Below, one piece after another: positions 15,264 through 24,041 of a stretch of DNA of 36,656 nt. Origin of the DNA: Candidatus Poseidoniales archaeon. GTDB lineage: Archaea; Thermoplasmatota; Poseidoniia; Poseidoniales; Poseidoniaceae. Where the stretch lies: contig QQRW01000010.1 of assembly GCA_003602605.1 (NCBI GenBank), positions 1 to 36,656 of the forward strand. The letters run 5' to 3'. Numbering within the stretch: position 1 is the stretch's first letter; each line of letters starts with the position of its first letter. Both the position numbers and the translations under genes were made by a program. The notes beneath the pieces were generated by a model. The model was not told the origin of the DNA. It worked only from the letters and a program-made list of their open reading frames with translations, and did no database searches.

Positions 15264-16376
15264 ATGGCGAGGCAGAATCGTAAGTTTACTCCGCGCCAAA
15301 GGACGACTCGCCCGCTTGGGACTCCCCTCACATCAAACCTGCCTCCAGTACAACCTCTTGATCCTCCTCAGATGAAGGATGGGGAATGGTTCATTTCCCC
15401 ACCGCTCTCATCACGACTGTATCAAAAGAGTGCAATCGGTATGATGCAATCCGATGAAAGTATTCGCGTTTCCACTGAAGAAATTTTGTTTTGCCATTGG
15501 CATCGTCACCTTCCACTGCCATCGGATACTTGGTTTGATGATGCAGTGAATTCAGACCCTGATGTCATTGCTCGTAGCATTCTTTTTGATACAGCGCGAA
15601 GTGGCGGAGAACTTCTCATACCTACGCAGAATGTTCCGGAAAAATGGGGTATTGAAGTACCACAATCCACCTGGGCGTTACGGTGGAATCGAGAGCAGGT
15701 TTTCTCGAAAGAAATGCCAGTTGCCCATGTCCGTTGGGCATGGACTACCGATGAAATTGATTGGAAGGAAATGGTGGATTGGACCTCCTGGGTTCACGGT
15801 CAAGGCATGCTGGCTGAATTTTTGGTTATCGACGAAGAGATGGATGTCACTATGTATTTGCTATCTCAAAGACAGCCCACGGGTCAACAACCCCTTTGGG
15901 ATTCTTTTTCTACCGACGAAAAGAATCAAATTTCCGAATTGTGGGAAAATCGAATAGCACGTGGCGATGGTTGGTATGTCCCCGATGCTCACAACTGGCA
16001 CTGGGATTCAATAGGTGTCGAACATCTTTCAGGTCGGCATTTACGCCACGAGGAAGGCCAACTCGTCCAAGCATCCATTGAGGGGGCTCGTCCGAGTCCG
16101 CAACACGACTTGTATGTTGACTTAGTCGAGCGTGGCGTGCTCTTACGCCCTGGTTTCAAATATGGCAGTCGTTGGAGGGTGTATGACACTCCCGTTGGAG
16201 ATGCTCACGCTCCGTGGTTGATTCAGCCGCACGAAGATGCCCCTCACACATGGGAGGCAGCATGTCTGGCCGTCCGTCTCTCTGAGGGTGTGCACAAAAT
16301 GTGGCTTTGTGCTCTACCCTTCAAGGATTCATGGTTCTATTTGCATATGCAACGGTGGCTGCCCGGTCGAAATTAA
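15264..16376 (+). CDS. endA: tRNA-intron lyase (tRNA-splicing endonuclease)
   Basis: A 370-residue endonuclease that cuts introns from pre-tRNA at the bulge-helix-bulge motif. The C-terminal catalytic domain (from about 282) is clear: DLVERGVLLRPGFKYGSRW, RVYDTPVGDAHAPWLI and VRLSEGVHKMWLCAL. The three catalytic residues are present as Tyr307, His315 and Lys345. Residues 40-270 probably form a diverged second repeat, so the length fits the alpha2 type, in which active and pseudo-active units are fused. The first 30 residues are basic and may be disordered. It diverges from the TerB-like gene and ends 1 bp from the M6 protease stop. Together with archease it makes a tRNA-splicing neighbourhood. 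Confidence 0.92.
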   Translation: MARQNRKFTPRQRTTRPLGTPLTSNLPPVQPLDPPQMKDGEWFISPPLSSRLYQKSAIGMMQSDESIRVSTEEILFCHWHRHLPLPSDTWFDDAVNSDPDVIARSILFDTARSGGELLIPTQNVPEKWGIEVPQSTWALRWNREQVFSKEMPVAHVRWAWTTDEIDWKEMVDWTSWVHGQGMLAEFLVIDEEMDVTMYLLSQRQPTGQQPLWDSFSTDEKNQISELWENRIARGDGWYVPDAHNWHWDSIGVEHLSGRHLRHEEGQLVQASIEGARPSPQHDLYVDLVERGVLLRPGFKYGSRWRVYDTPVGDAHAPWLIQPHEDAPHTWEAACLAVRLSEGVHKMWLCALPFKDSWFYLHMQRWLPGRN

Positions 16377-16377
16377 T

Positions 16378-18483
16378 TCACAAATCAATTTCCCGTCCCC
16401 ACGCGTCAGTTTCGTTTGGTTCAATTTGTGCCTCTAGTGATACAGTCTCGGCGTTCGATTGAGACTGTTCCGGCTTGATTTTTGGACGCTTTTCCAACAT
16501 AGCAAACAGTACCCATACTGCGCTGATGAGACCTGCGCATCCTAGTACTCGTCCGGGCGTTCTCCATTCGTCGAATGTACTGCGCTCTCCATCGAGGGCA
16601 GAATACTCAAGCTGTATACTCCACCTGTGTCCACTCTGTGAAATGAGAACGAGTTCACCATCTACTGACATTCGGTCTTGCAAAAGGCCGTTTGGTTCTA
16701 TTCGGATCTCAATCGAATCGTTTCCTGACAGGGTGACTCTGCTATCGATGTCGCCAATGCGTGACATAGGGCCGTCGAGTTCGGCGGTGAAAGTTTGCTC
16801 AGTATTTCCGAGTGATTTGATTGGAATGACAAGTGTCGATGGACTAAACGCCTGCATAATCCCAGTTTCGATGGATTCAAGGGGTATTCTTCCGAGTGTC
16901 AAAGTTTTAGTTTTGATGAACATTTTATCATCACCACAACTCATTTCGCCCTCAATCACAGCCTCAGCATTTGCAGTACCTGTTGATGAAAATTGCAGTT
17001 GTACCTCAGTTGTTCCCTGGGCCAATTGAGTTTCCTGATCGACAAATGTTCGACCATCGGAAACCGTCAGGTTGTGAGTGAACGTACAAGGTTGTTCAAC
17101 ACTCACTGATAGCGGGAAACTTTCACCGGGTAAGAGGACTCCTCCAAAATCGGGTGCATCAATGGCAAGTTCAGAACTGCAATTAGGTGCAGTGAAGTGA
17201 ATGTCTACGGTTATGTTGATCTCAACCGATGCTATCCAAGGAACCAAAAAACCATCATGATCGTAGATGAGGACACCTTCAGCACCAAAGGAACTTCCAT
17301 TTTGAAACACGTCGGATGCTTCACCAGAATTCACACCGTTGCGCAAATCTGTGCGACCATCTGCCTCAATGACCGTTAGCCACGGTTGATCGGGGTCTCG
17401 GTTCAGTTCATTTTGCTCTTCGTCTCCAACACTGCGGTCTTGGTACGTTACCAAAATGCCATATCCGGGGAGATGCTGGTCAAAGCCGGAATTTGATCTA
17501 TATTCAATCCACACATACTCATCTTCAGAGAGAGGGATTTTGAGGGATGTTCCGTTTTCGCTCATACCGTTCATACGTATGGTTGGTCCAATGCAAGGCA
17601 TTTGGGCACTTGCTGGCCATGTCAGGTCCATTGTTTGCGTTCGGTTTGCACCAAGCAGTTCGAGACTCGCCGACGTTGGGAGTGCGGGCCATACACCGCC
17701 ACCGTTCCAATTTCCACTTGCCATTATATCCCAGTCACCGATGCCTTTCCAATCGTTCAAGTGTCCAGCCTCGTGTACAGGATAGAGATCCATCGCACCC
17801 ATCTGGTGCATCATTTCATGCAAGATCGTTCCCATTCCACTGGAGCCGGTTCGAATACTCGCCATTGTGTAGTGTTCGACTTCTATACCGTTCTCAACCT
17901 CGATTGATGTGTCAAATCGAGTAAAGTGGCTCCAGATATTACTCGTTTGTCCAGGGCTTTCCTCTTGACCTTTGGACGTATGGAGTATGAGTAAACGGTC
18001 TACGATACCATCATCGTTGAGATCATATTCGTCCCAATCAGCATAACTCATTTGGTCGATTACGGCTTCTTCTGCTAATTTCATAGGTAGGAAATCACCG
18101 TTTGAATCCATATCTCTGTTACCATTTGTATCGCTGCCATAGTCAGGCAAAGAACCAGATGCTCGCGTAACTCGAGAGCTTACATCAATGTGGACCTGCG
18201 TGTTTGAACCGGACAACTGAGATAAATAGTCACGAGCGATATCATTGAGCAGGATTTCTGCTTGAGTAGGTCCAGAAGATTCTGAGGCGGGATGACTCTC
18301 GAAATCGATGACGAGGACGAGCCAGCGTTCTTTTTCTTGCAGTTGTAAGAGTGGAACTTCCTCCTCCTGGACAACAATCGTGTTTTCATTCACCCATTGT
18401 TCGAGGGTATCGTTGTTTGTGAAAGCCCACGAACTTGCGAGAAGTAAAGCAACGAGGATTGGCACACCAAACCTCGGACTCAT
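16378..18483 (-). CDS. Secreted M6-family metalloprotease (immune inhibitor A-like), membrane anchored
   Basis: A 701-residue zinc protease. The ATG at 18483 directly begins the signal peptide (MSPRFGVPILVALLLASSWA); the track start at 18513 is a TTG. The catalytic motif is HEMMHQMGAMD near residue 219, the HExxHxxGxxD pattern of family M6, followed by GIGDWDIMASGNWNGGG, typical of immune inhibitor A and related enzymes. The N-terminal half has calcium-type aspartates (DLNDDGIVD). The C-terminal half is beta-rich, ending in a membrane helix near residues 642-662 and a short charged tail. It is thus held at the outer face of the membrane and probably degrades extracellular protein. It follows tatC closely, but the signal peptide lacks twin arginines, so export by Sec is likely. 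Confidence 0.88.
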   Translation of the reverse strand: MSPRFGVPILVALLLASSWAFTNNDTLEQWVNENTIVVQEEEVPLLQLQEKERWLVLVIDFESHPASESSGPTQAEILLNDIARDYLSQLSGSNTQVHIDVSSRVTRASGSLPDYGSDTNGNRDMDSNGDFLPMKLAEEAVIDQMSYADWDEYDLNDDGIVDRLLILHTSKGQEESPGQTSNIWSHFTRFDTSIEVENGIEVEHYTMASIRTGSSGMGTILHEMMHQMGAMDLYPVHEAGHLNDWKGIGDWDIMASGNWNGGGVWPALPTSASLELLGANRTQTMDLTWPASAQMPCIGPTIRMNGMSENGTSLKIPLSEDEYVWIEYRSNSGFDQHLPGYGILVTYQDRSVGDEEQNELNRDPDQPWLTVIEADGRTDLRNGVNSGEASDVFQNGSSFGAEGVLIYDHDGFLVPWIASVEINITVDIHFTAPNCSSELAIDAPDFGGVLLPGESFPLSVSVEQPCTFTHNLTVSDGRTFVDQETQLAQGTTEVQLQFSSTGTANAEAVIEGEMSCGDDKMFIKTKTLTLGRIPLESIETGIMQAFSPSTLVIPIKSLGNTEQTFTAELDGPMSRIGDIDSRVTLSGNDSIEIRIEPNGLLQDRMSVDGELVLISQSGHRWSIQLEYSALDGERSTFDEWRTPGRVLGCAGLISAVWVLFAMLEKRPKIKPEQSQSNAETVSLEAQIEPNETDAWGREIDL

Positions 18484-18531
18484 GCTATGATGGAGAACAG
18501 TGAAGTGTTTCAATGCTTGGACTTACTGTTG

Positions 18532-19848
18532 TTACAACTGGCGAATTTGAATTGGTAATGAGCTAAGATGCACTTCTACACTGTTGGCTGTATGTTTGTC
18601 CAAATGAACGAGTATTTGTTGCGGCTCCAGTTGCATCCCCCAAGCATTTTCCTTACTGCGAGTGTCGAGTAGTAGCTCGATTCCCACCTGGTCCTTTACA
18701 GCAGCATACATTCGATTTGGTATACTTTGCTTCGACCATGGGTCTTCAAGACTCAATATTTTCAACTCAAACTCAGTAATTTCAAACGGAGAGGGTAGCG
18801 TACGATAGGACTGCAATCCCAGCATGTCAAGGCCGCGTAACTTACAACCGATCGAACGACAATTTTGTTTGAAATCATCTGGTAATGGTTCTGTAGTGCA
18901 ACCACTGACAATTACATCGGTAAGTCTGTGACTTAGAGCGGTTTCAATGACTTTTTCCTGTTCCTTGGTCGAGTGACAGAGAGTCGTCACAGGCAAAACA
19001 GCCATTGGTGACTTAGCATTTGGAGGAATCCTGTTCGCAGCACCGTCGCACGAACAGTCGACCAAGAGCATGTTCCGCACGCCACCATCAGCATCCATTA
19101 TCGGTTTTTTTCCGTTGAAAAGAGGAGGATTCGCTCGCAACCATCTCCGACTCCCTCGCTCGATAATCCCAATTGCAGATGCGGCGAGGATGATTGCAAA
19201 TCCACCGTATTCAGGTAGCGATGCTAACAAGAGCAACAGTACGATTCCATATACTCTAAATCTCCACCAATCAGCGGTTTCCCGGTGGAGCATCCCAAAT
19301 GCACCAGCGAGAACCATGGCGCTTAGGGCACATGCGACAATTACCTGAGTCCAAACGACAGCTACTGCCATTGAAAGCATGTGGACGGCATCATATCGGG
19401 CGTCCAACATCATCGATTCGTGTGTTTGATGGCCAGTTTGAAAGAGGAATGGAAACACAACTCCGATTGTTGTGAGGACTGCGAACCCTAAAATTAACCC
19501 GCCCCCAATAAACCAGGAAGCGACCCAACGCTGTTCGTTTGGGAGAAGACCCGGCCTTGCAAACTTCCACCCGTGATAAAATGCGATTGGAGTGGCAGTG
19601 GCAATACCGAGAATGGCTGCGCTCATCCAACGAACTGCGCTCCAACGTGCTGGGTCGTAGAGATTGAGACAGCCTGCGTCACAGGGGTTCAATCGATTGA
19701 GAAGGACATTCAATATTTGATCGATCTGAGTAAGCCAACCAACGGTGAATACAGTAGCTAGAAAGAAGACAAGAGTTGTTCTCGATGTGAGCTCATTCAA
19801 GTGCTCCTGGACATGCCTATCATGGTCCAATTCAAGTTGTAGTGACAT
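18532..19848 (-). CDS. tatC: Sec-independent translocase TatC with a C-terminal extension
   Basis: A 438-residue protein whose first 260 residues match TatC, the substrate-recognising part of the twin-arginine translocase. Typical features are EHLNELTSRTTLVF at the cytoplasmic N-terminus and ATPIAFYHGWKFARPGLLPNEQRW with the conserved PGL-x3-E. About six hydrophobic segments are present. After residue 265 comes an extra soluble region of about 170 residues not found in ordinary TatC (about 250 residues). It contains VDCSCDGA, a later TTLCHS and VIVSGCTTEPL, in an order resembling the N-terminal cysteine region of HdrA-type proteins. The ATG is preceded by GAGGG. It sits between the CxCH protein and the M6 protease genes. 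No tatA gene is in the window. Confidence 0.82.
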   Translation of the reverse strand: MSLQLELDHDRHVQEHLNELTSRTTLVFFLATVFTVGWLTQIDQILNVLLNRLNPCDAGCLNLYDPARWSAVRWMSAAILGIATATPIAFYHGWKFARPGLLPNEQRWVASWFIGGGLILGFAVLTTIGVVFPFLFQTGHQTHESMMLDARYDAVHMLSMAVAVVWTQVIVACALSAMVLAGAFGMLHRETADWWRFRVYGIVLLLLLASLPEYGGFAIILAASAIGIIERGSRRWLRANPPLFNGKKPIMDADGGVRNMLLVDCSCDGAANRIPPNAKSPMAVLPVTTLCHSTKEQEKVIETALSHRLTDVIVSGCTTEPLPDDFKQNCRSIGCKLRGLDMLGLQSYRTLPSPFEITEFELKILSLEDPWSKQSIPNRMYAAVKDQVGIELLLDTRSKENAWGMQLEPQQILVHLDKHTANSVEVHLSSLPIQIRQL

Positions 19849-19883
19849 AGGATTCCCTCAGTTCCTTAGATGGAGTAGGAAAA

Positions 19884-20840
19884 TCAAACGAGATCTTTTG
19901 CCTGTGCAGGTGCACGTGCTTGAACAATGGTTCTGTAGACGCCGAAAAAGGCCCATAGAGTGAGCATACCTACGGAAAGAAGTATTTCCCAAGACTTTTC
20001 ATTGTCGACCGCCCAAGCAAATCCGACAAGCAGAATTGCAGAAAGGACTCCACGTCGGACACCTTGAGGTATTGCGAGGCTCTTGTCAAGGTGTTCTGGT
20101 CCGCCACCAAACTTTCGTTCATAGAACTCGCCTTGAATCACTGCTGCAACAATAATGATTGAGAGTGTGAAGAAGTAGTAGATGTTCCCTTCATCGAAGA
20201 ATTGGTGGGATAATTTCTCTTGTCGCTCTGCTTCAATAGCCTCAGGGTCTTCGACAGCGACGAAGAGAGACTCATAGTCTCCAACACTGATTGTACGTAG
20301 AGCAAGGTTTTCATCATTATCGTTTGTAGCTGTATCGGGTGGGCTAATTGAGAACGAGACGATGTTCCATGCATCTCCAGCATCAAAGTTTCCGTTGCCG
20401 TTAACCGCATTGCCCACGAGTTGGAAAGGAATGATTCCTACATCGGAACTTGGTGCAGTCCAAGTGACTACCCAGTCGTTGCCGGATGCGGACTGTGAAA
20501 GGGCACCAGGCTCCTCTGCAACGGATTGAGAGCCTTCCCCTGGTGTGAGTGCGCCGAGGTTGTAATCCCACAGCATGAAACCACCTTCAGCGTTCGAAGC
20601 GTGTTGGAGAGAAATGGTGAACTGGTACGATTGATCAAGGGTGTATGCCCTTGGAACGCCTGAAATAGATACAACCACTTCGCTCGATGCTGCCCCGTCT
20701 CCATGACAGGTACATCCTACCTCTACGGTGAGATTATCCCCGCTCTTCCATGGAGGGCCACCGGGCATTGCTAAGGCCGGAGCAATCAACAGCAGAGCAA
20801 TCAATCCAAGAATTAAGAATCGAGAGTTGCGCGATAGCAT
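19884..20840 (-). CDS. Secreted Reeler-like protein with CxCH motif and three C-terminal membrane helices
   Basis: A 318-residue protein. The ATG at 20840, preceded by GGTGG, starts a signal peptide (FLILGLIALLLIAPALA); the track start is a GTG further upstream. The outer domain begins with GCTCHGDG (Cys43, Cys45, His46), one residue short of a c-type haem CxxCH site. It continues as a beta domain resembling Reeler or choice-of-anchor domains: YTLDQSYQFTISLQH, then GGFMLWDYNLGAL. Three membrane segments follow at about 219-238, 264-278 and 284-305. Such domains in bacteria often carry CxxCH near the start, so this may be a modified version. The gene precedes tatC by 35 bp. Function is unknown; surface redox or metal binding is possible. 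Confidence 0.7.
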   Translation of the reverse strand: MLSRNSRFLILGLIALLLIAPALAMPGGPPWKSGDNLTVEVGCTCHGDGAASSEVVVSISGVPRAYTLDQSYQFTISLQHASNAEGGFMLWDYNLGALTPGEGSQSVAEEPGALSQSASGNDWVVTWTAPSSDVGIIPFQLVGNAVNGNGNFDAGDAWNIVSFSISPPDTATNDNDENLALRTISVGDYESLFVAVEDPEAIEAERQEKLSHQFFDEGNIYYFFTLSIIIVAAVIQGEFYERKFGGGPEHLDKSLAIPQGVRRGVLSAILLVGFAWAVDNEKSWEILLSVGMLTLWAFFGVYRTIVQARAPAQAKDLV

Positions 20841-20893
20841 GGTCCCACCTATTTGTTTCGACACACCGCCGCCCTTTGAACGTTCCTTTTCAC

Positions 20894-20912
20894 CATGCCC
20901 CTATGGGGCATG
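20894..20912. promoter_or_regulatory. Inverted repeat between pntB and the CxCH protein gene
   Basis: CATGCCCC-TAT-GGGGCATG is a perfect 8-bp inverted repeat with a 3-base loop in the 94-bp gap between the pntB stop and the next ATG. It could form an RNA hairpin ending the pnt transcript, or be an operator for the CxCH-protein promoter. No T-tract follows on the minus strand, so a simple terminator is less convincing. The role is undecided. Confidence 0.45.
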
Positions 20913-20934
20913 AAACTCGACATCTAGGAGAACC

Positions 20935-22359
20935 TCATATTTCTTTGATGGCGGTGTTTAAATCGCCCATCATTGCCTTTCCGTCACCGAAAAGCATCAT
21001 GGTTTTGTCCATGTAGAAGAGGTCGTTATCGACGCCAGCATAGCCAACGGAGAGAGAGCGCTTGATGATCACAACGGTTCGTGCTTTGTCTGCATCAATA
21101 ATTGGCATTCCCGCCAATGGCCCTTCACCACTGCGGGCTGCTGGGTTTGTGGTATCGTTTGCTCCGATGACGAGTGCAACATCACATTCTGGGAATTCTC
21201 CATTGATTTCATCCATTTCTATGAGTTGTTCATATGGAACATTTGCTTCTGCAAGCAAGACGTTCATGTGACCGGGCATTCGACCTGCGACAGGGTGAAT
21301 TGCGTATTTGATCTCAGTTTCAAATTTCTCTTCCATGATGTTTGCAAATTCCTTGACTGCATGTTGGCATTGAGAGACTGCCATGCCGTATCCTGGTACA
21401 ATGATGACTTTCTGAGCGCCATCGAGCATCATGGCAACTTCATCAGCATCAGAGCCGACTTTGGTCCGTGTCAATGATTCCTTTTCACCATCGCCGCCAA
21501 AGGATTTGAACAGTACGTCGACGAGTTTTCTATTCATTGCTTTGCACATGATGAAGGTAAGAATGAGACCTGACGCACCTACCAATGATCCTGCAATGAT
21601 GAGGACAGAATTACCGATAATGAACCCTGTAAATGCTGCTGCAATACCCGAGAGCGAATTAAGAAGAGATACGACAACAGGCATATCTGCTCCACCAATT
21701 GGAAGGACCAGTATCACTCCGAGGATACATGAGATTCCGATGATTCCCCAAAGGTATTGTTCATTGGTGGGGTCATCGATGCTTGCTATAATAAGGGCAA
21801 TGACACCAAGGAACAAGAGAACCTTGACAGGATTGAGCCATGTAGGTCCCCATGTTGGTGTTCGTATCCACTTGCCGAATACTTCGATTCCACCTTTGAG
21901 TTTGTACATTGCCAAAAGTGAGCCGGTGAGCGTCATCCAACCGACGAGAGCAGAAAGTCCTGCAGCCACCATTGTTACGGTGATTTCGAGTCCGGTTGGG
22001 ATTCCGGATGGTTCTGCGATGTACTTTTGAATTTCAGATAATGCAACAAGCGCTGATGCTGCACCGCCAAAACCATTGAACAACGCAACAAGTTCAGGCA
22101 TTCCGGTCATCTCAACCTTGACAGCCATCCAATAACCAATCACAGAACCGAGTACGATACCTCCGGCGATTAATGTCCAGTCAACTACCCCATCTCCTGT
22201 GAGTTGCATTTGTACTACTGTCGTGATGACAGCAACGAGCATTCCCATGGCGCCGAGTTGATTTCCAAACGGTGCTGTCTTGGGGTGTCCGAGCTTTTTC
22301 AATCCAAAGATGAACAGAGCTGCCGAAATCAAATATCCAATCGATACCCAGTCTTGCAT
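20935..22359 (-). CDS. pntB: NAD(P) transhydrogenase subunit beta
   Basis: A 474-residue membrane subunit of the proton-translocating transhydrogenase, which uses the proton gradient to reduce NADP with NADH. Residues 1-265 form the membrane domain (about nine helices; WMAVKVEMTGMPELVALFNGFGG is a typical stretch). The C-terminal NADP-binding domain contains VIIVPGYGMAVSQCQHAV, HPVAGRMPGHMNVLLAEA, VALVIGANDTTNPAA and VVIIKRSLSVGYAGVDN. The ATG at 22359 is chosen over the track start at 22389 because a strong GGAGGTG lies 7 bases upstream and the longer version would overlap pntAB. It is the last gene of a three-gene operon, 1 bp after the pntAB stop. Confidence 0.95.
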   Translation of the reverse strand: MQDWVSIGYLISAALFIFGLKKLGHPKTAPFGNQLGAMGMLVAVITTVVQMQLTGDGVVDWTLIAGGIVLGSVIGYWMAVKVEMTGMPELVALFNGFGGAASALVALSEIQKYIAEPSGIPTGLEITVTMVAAGLSALVGWMTLTGSLLAMYKLKGGIEVFGKWIRTPTWGPTWLNPVKVLLFLGVIALIIASIDDPTNEQYLWGIIGISCILGVILVLPIGGADMPVVVSLLNSLSGIAAAFTGFIIGNSVLIIAGSLVGASGLILTFIMCKAMNRKLVDVLFKSFGGDGEKESLTRTKVGSDADEVAMMLDGAQKVIIVPGYGMAVSQCQHAVKEFANIMEEKFETEIKYAIHPVAGRMPGHMNVLLAEANVPYEQLIEMDEINGEFPECDVALVIGANDTTNPAARSGEGPLAGMPIIDADKARTVVIIKRSLSVGYAGVDNDLFYMDKTMMLFGDGKAMMGDLNTAIKEI

Positions 22360-22360
22360 T

Positions 22361-22672
22361 TTAAGCACCTCCGCGCTTCTTTCCTGCAATCATGTTGAGC
22401 ATCCGGTTCGTAACAGCAAAGCCACCTACTACGTTGATCATTGCGAGTACGACTGCAACGAATGCGAGCAGTCCCGAAAGAGCAGTTTCTCCGCCATCGA
22501 AGGCTACATTTGAACCAATCAATGCCCCGATGATGCTGATGCCGGAAATGGCATTTGCACCACTCATGAGAGGCGTGTGCAATGTTGCCGGAACCTTCGT
22601 AATCAATTCGAAGCCGAGGAAGATGGCGAGTATGAACAATGTTACGTTTCCAATTAAAAATTCAGGGGACAT
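22361..22672 (-). CDS. pntAB: NAD(P) transhydrogenase subunit alpha, membrane part
   Basis: A 103-residue protein with three membrane helices, corresponding to the C-terminal membrane segment of E. coli PntA. TKVPATLHTPLMSGANAISG is the conserved loop of this domain, and VVGGFAVTNRMLNMI closes it. It is encoded separately from the soluble part, as in Rhodospirillum rubrum. The start codon overlaps the pntAA stop (TGATG), so translation is probably coupled. It completes the membrane channel with PntB. Confidence 0.94.
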   Translation of the reverse strand: MSPEFLIGNVTLFILAIFLGFELITKVPATLHTPLMSGANAISGISIIGALIGSNVAFDGGETALSGLLAFVAVVLAMINVVGGFAVTNRMLNMIAGKKRGGA

Positions 22673-23832
22673 CAGAGAACACCTCCAAGGCGTGTTTGTT
22701 TTGGATGCAACGCACCCTCGTGGCAGAGCAGAACACCGCCCATGCCGTTGACATAGAAGTCAGAACCTTCCGGTGCACCGACTAAAATATCATCCTCATC
22801 ACTAATGATGAGTTCACCGTCTTTAACCAACGAAGTAATGAATGTGGTCAAGTTGTTTGAATACAACATGCTTGCAGTTGTTGCGAGTGTACCTGGAAGA
22901 TTCGATGTGCCAACGATGATCACGCCGTTTTCAGTGGTAATAATTTCACCTACTTTCGTGTCTTCACAGTTACCACCAACATCCGCATTCATGTCAACGA
23001 CCACTGCACCAGATTTGAAGTTCGCAATTGCGCTTGAAGGTACTGTAATTGGTGCTGGTCGTCCGAAAATACGCGCTGTTGTGACGATGATGTCAGCATC
23101 CGATGCTACACCGCATACAGTATCATTGACTTTTTGAATAAACTCTGGAGTGAGCGGTTTTGCATATCCTGATTCGTCTTCAAAGTCATCCATCCCATCA
23201 ACTTCGATAAATCTGCCACCAACCGATTCGATCTGCTCTGCAGCGGACTTCCGAACATCTGATGCGTAAACGACTGCCCCAAGCCGCTTTGCAGTTGCTA
23301 TAGCTTGTAGGCCAGCAACACCGCTGCCCATAATCACAACTTTGGCAGGGCGAACGGTTCCTGCTGATGTAGTCATCATTGGAATTCCTTTTGGCACTTG
23401 TGCAGCGCCGAGTAGAACTGCCTTGTAACCTGCCAAATTGTCTTGGCTTGAGTTTACATCCATTGATTGGGCTCGTGAAAGACGTCGAGGAATCATGTCC
23501 ATGGAGAGTAGTGTTACACCAGCATCTATGCATTCCTGCACATGTTCTGGATTTCTGAATGGGTCTGCTACGCAGGCTAACCGTGTACCTTTGGAAATTC
23601 CATCCAATCCTGGATAACGAATTGAGATGACAGTGTCACAAGAGAGCGCTTCTTGCCGGGAAACAACTTTTGCTCCTGCACCTTCATATTCAGAGTCGGC
23701 ATAGTTTGATGAAACGCCAGCTCCTTCTTCTACAAGTACTTCAAATCCAGACTTGAGCAACTTCTTCATGCTCATTGGAGTAATTGCAACTCTCGTTTCG
23801 CCTTCAGGTTCCATTGGTACTCCAATTTTCAT
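22672..23832 (-). CDS. pntAA: NAD(P) transhydrogenase subunit alpha, NAD-binding part
   Basis: A 386-residue soluble subunit that binds NADH and hands hydride to NADP on PntB. The N-terminus MKIGVPMEPEGETRVAITP is diagnostic of the alanine dehydrogenase/transhydrogenase family. RRLSRAQSMDVNSSQDNLAG carries the RQD loop specific to transhydrogenase, which argues against alanine dehydrogenase. VVIMGSGVAGLQAIATAKRLG is the NAD-binding fold, and the aspartate in YASDVR selects NAD. GAG upstream of the ATG supports the start. It is the first gene of pntAA-pntAB-pntB. The promoter must lie in the 209-bp region shared with divergent mdh, suggesting linked control of NADPH supply and malate oxidation. 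Confidence 0.95.
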   Translation of the reverse strand: MKIGVPMEPEGETRVAITPMSMKKLLKSGFEVLVEEGAGVSSNYADSEYEGAGAKVVSRQEALSCDTVISIRYPGLDGISKGTRLACVADPFRNPEHVQECIDAGVTLLSMDMIPRRLSRAQSMDVNSSQDNLAGYKAVLLGAAQVPKGIPMMTTSAGTVRPAKVVIMGSGVAGLQAIATAKRLGAVVYASDVRKSAAEQIESVGGRFIEVDGMDDFEDESGYAKPLTPEFIQKVNDTVCGVASDADIIVTTARIFGRPAPITVPSSAIANFKSGAVVVDMNADVGGNCEDTKVGEIITTENGVIIVGTSNLPGTLATTASMLYSNNLTTFITSLVKDGELIISDEDDILVGAPEGSDFYVNGMGGVLLCHEGALHPKQTRLGGVL

Positions 23833-24041
23833 ACAACTGCCTCGTACCCCATTTCGTCGCTGTCAAGTAACTGGGGATGTTCCTTCCACATAGAGGAGGT
23901 TCTTAGAGAACACGCTCAATTCGGGTGATGTTGTTGTCCCAGATTTCGTGAATTGTTAGCTTTCCATATACAGCCATCAACATGATGAACCATGTTGCTT
24001 ATTGATGGTCGAGTGTTGGACGTAACATAGTGGGATACATT
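23833..24041. promoter_or_regulatory. Divergent intergenic region between pntAA and mdh
   Basis: This 209-bp stretch separates two divergent start codons and must hold both promoters. I see a short inverted repeat GTTCT-TAG-AGAAC at 23900-23912, and an A/T-rich CCATATACA near 23964-23972 that could be a TATA-type element. No open reading frame or RNA structure is convincing. Assignment of individual elements is uncertain. Confidence 0.45.

Noticed and set aside
22672-23832. Alanine dehydrogenase
   Set aside because: The RQD loop and the directly following pntAB and pntB genes identify transhydrogenase.
23900-23912. GTTCT-TAG-AGAAC as a strong operator
   Set aside because: The arms are only 5 bp, expected by chance in a window of this size; kept only as a remark in the intergenic entry.
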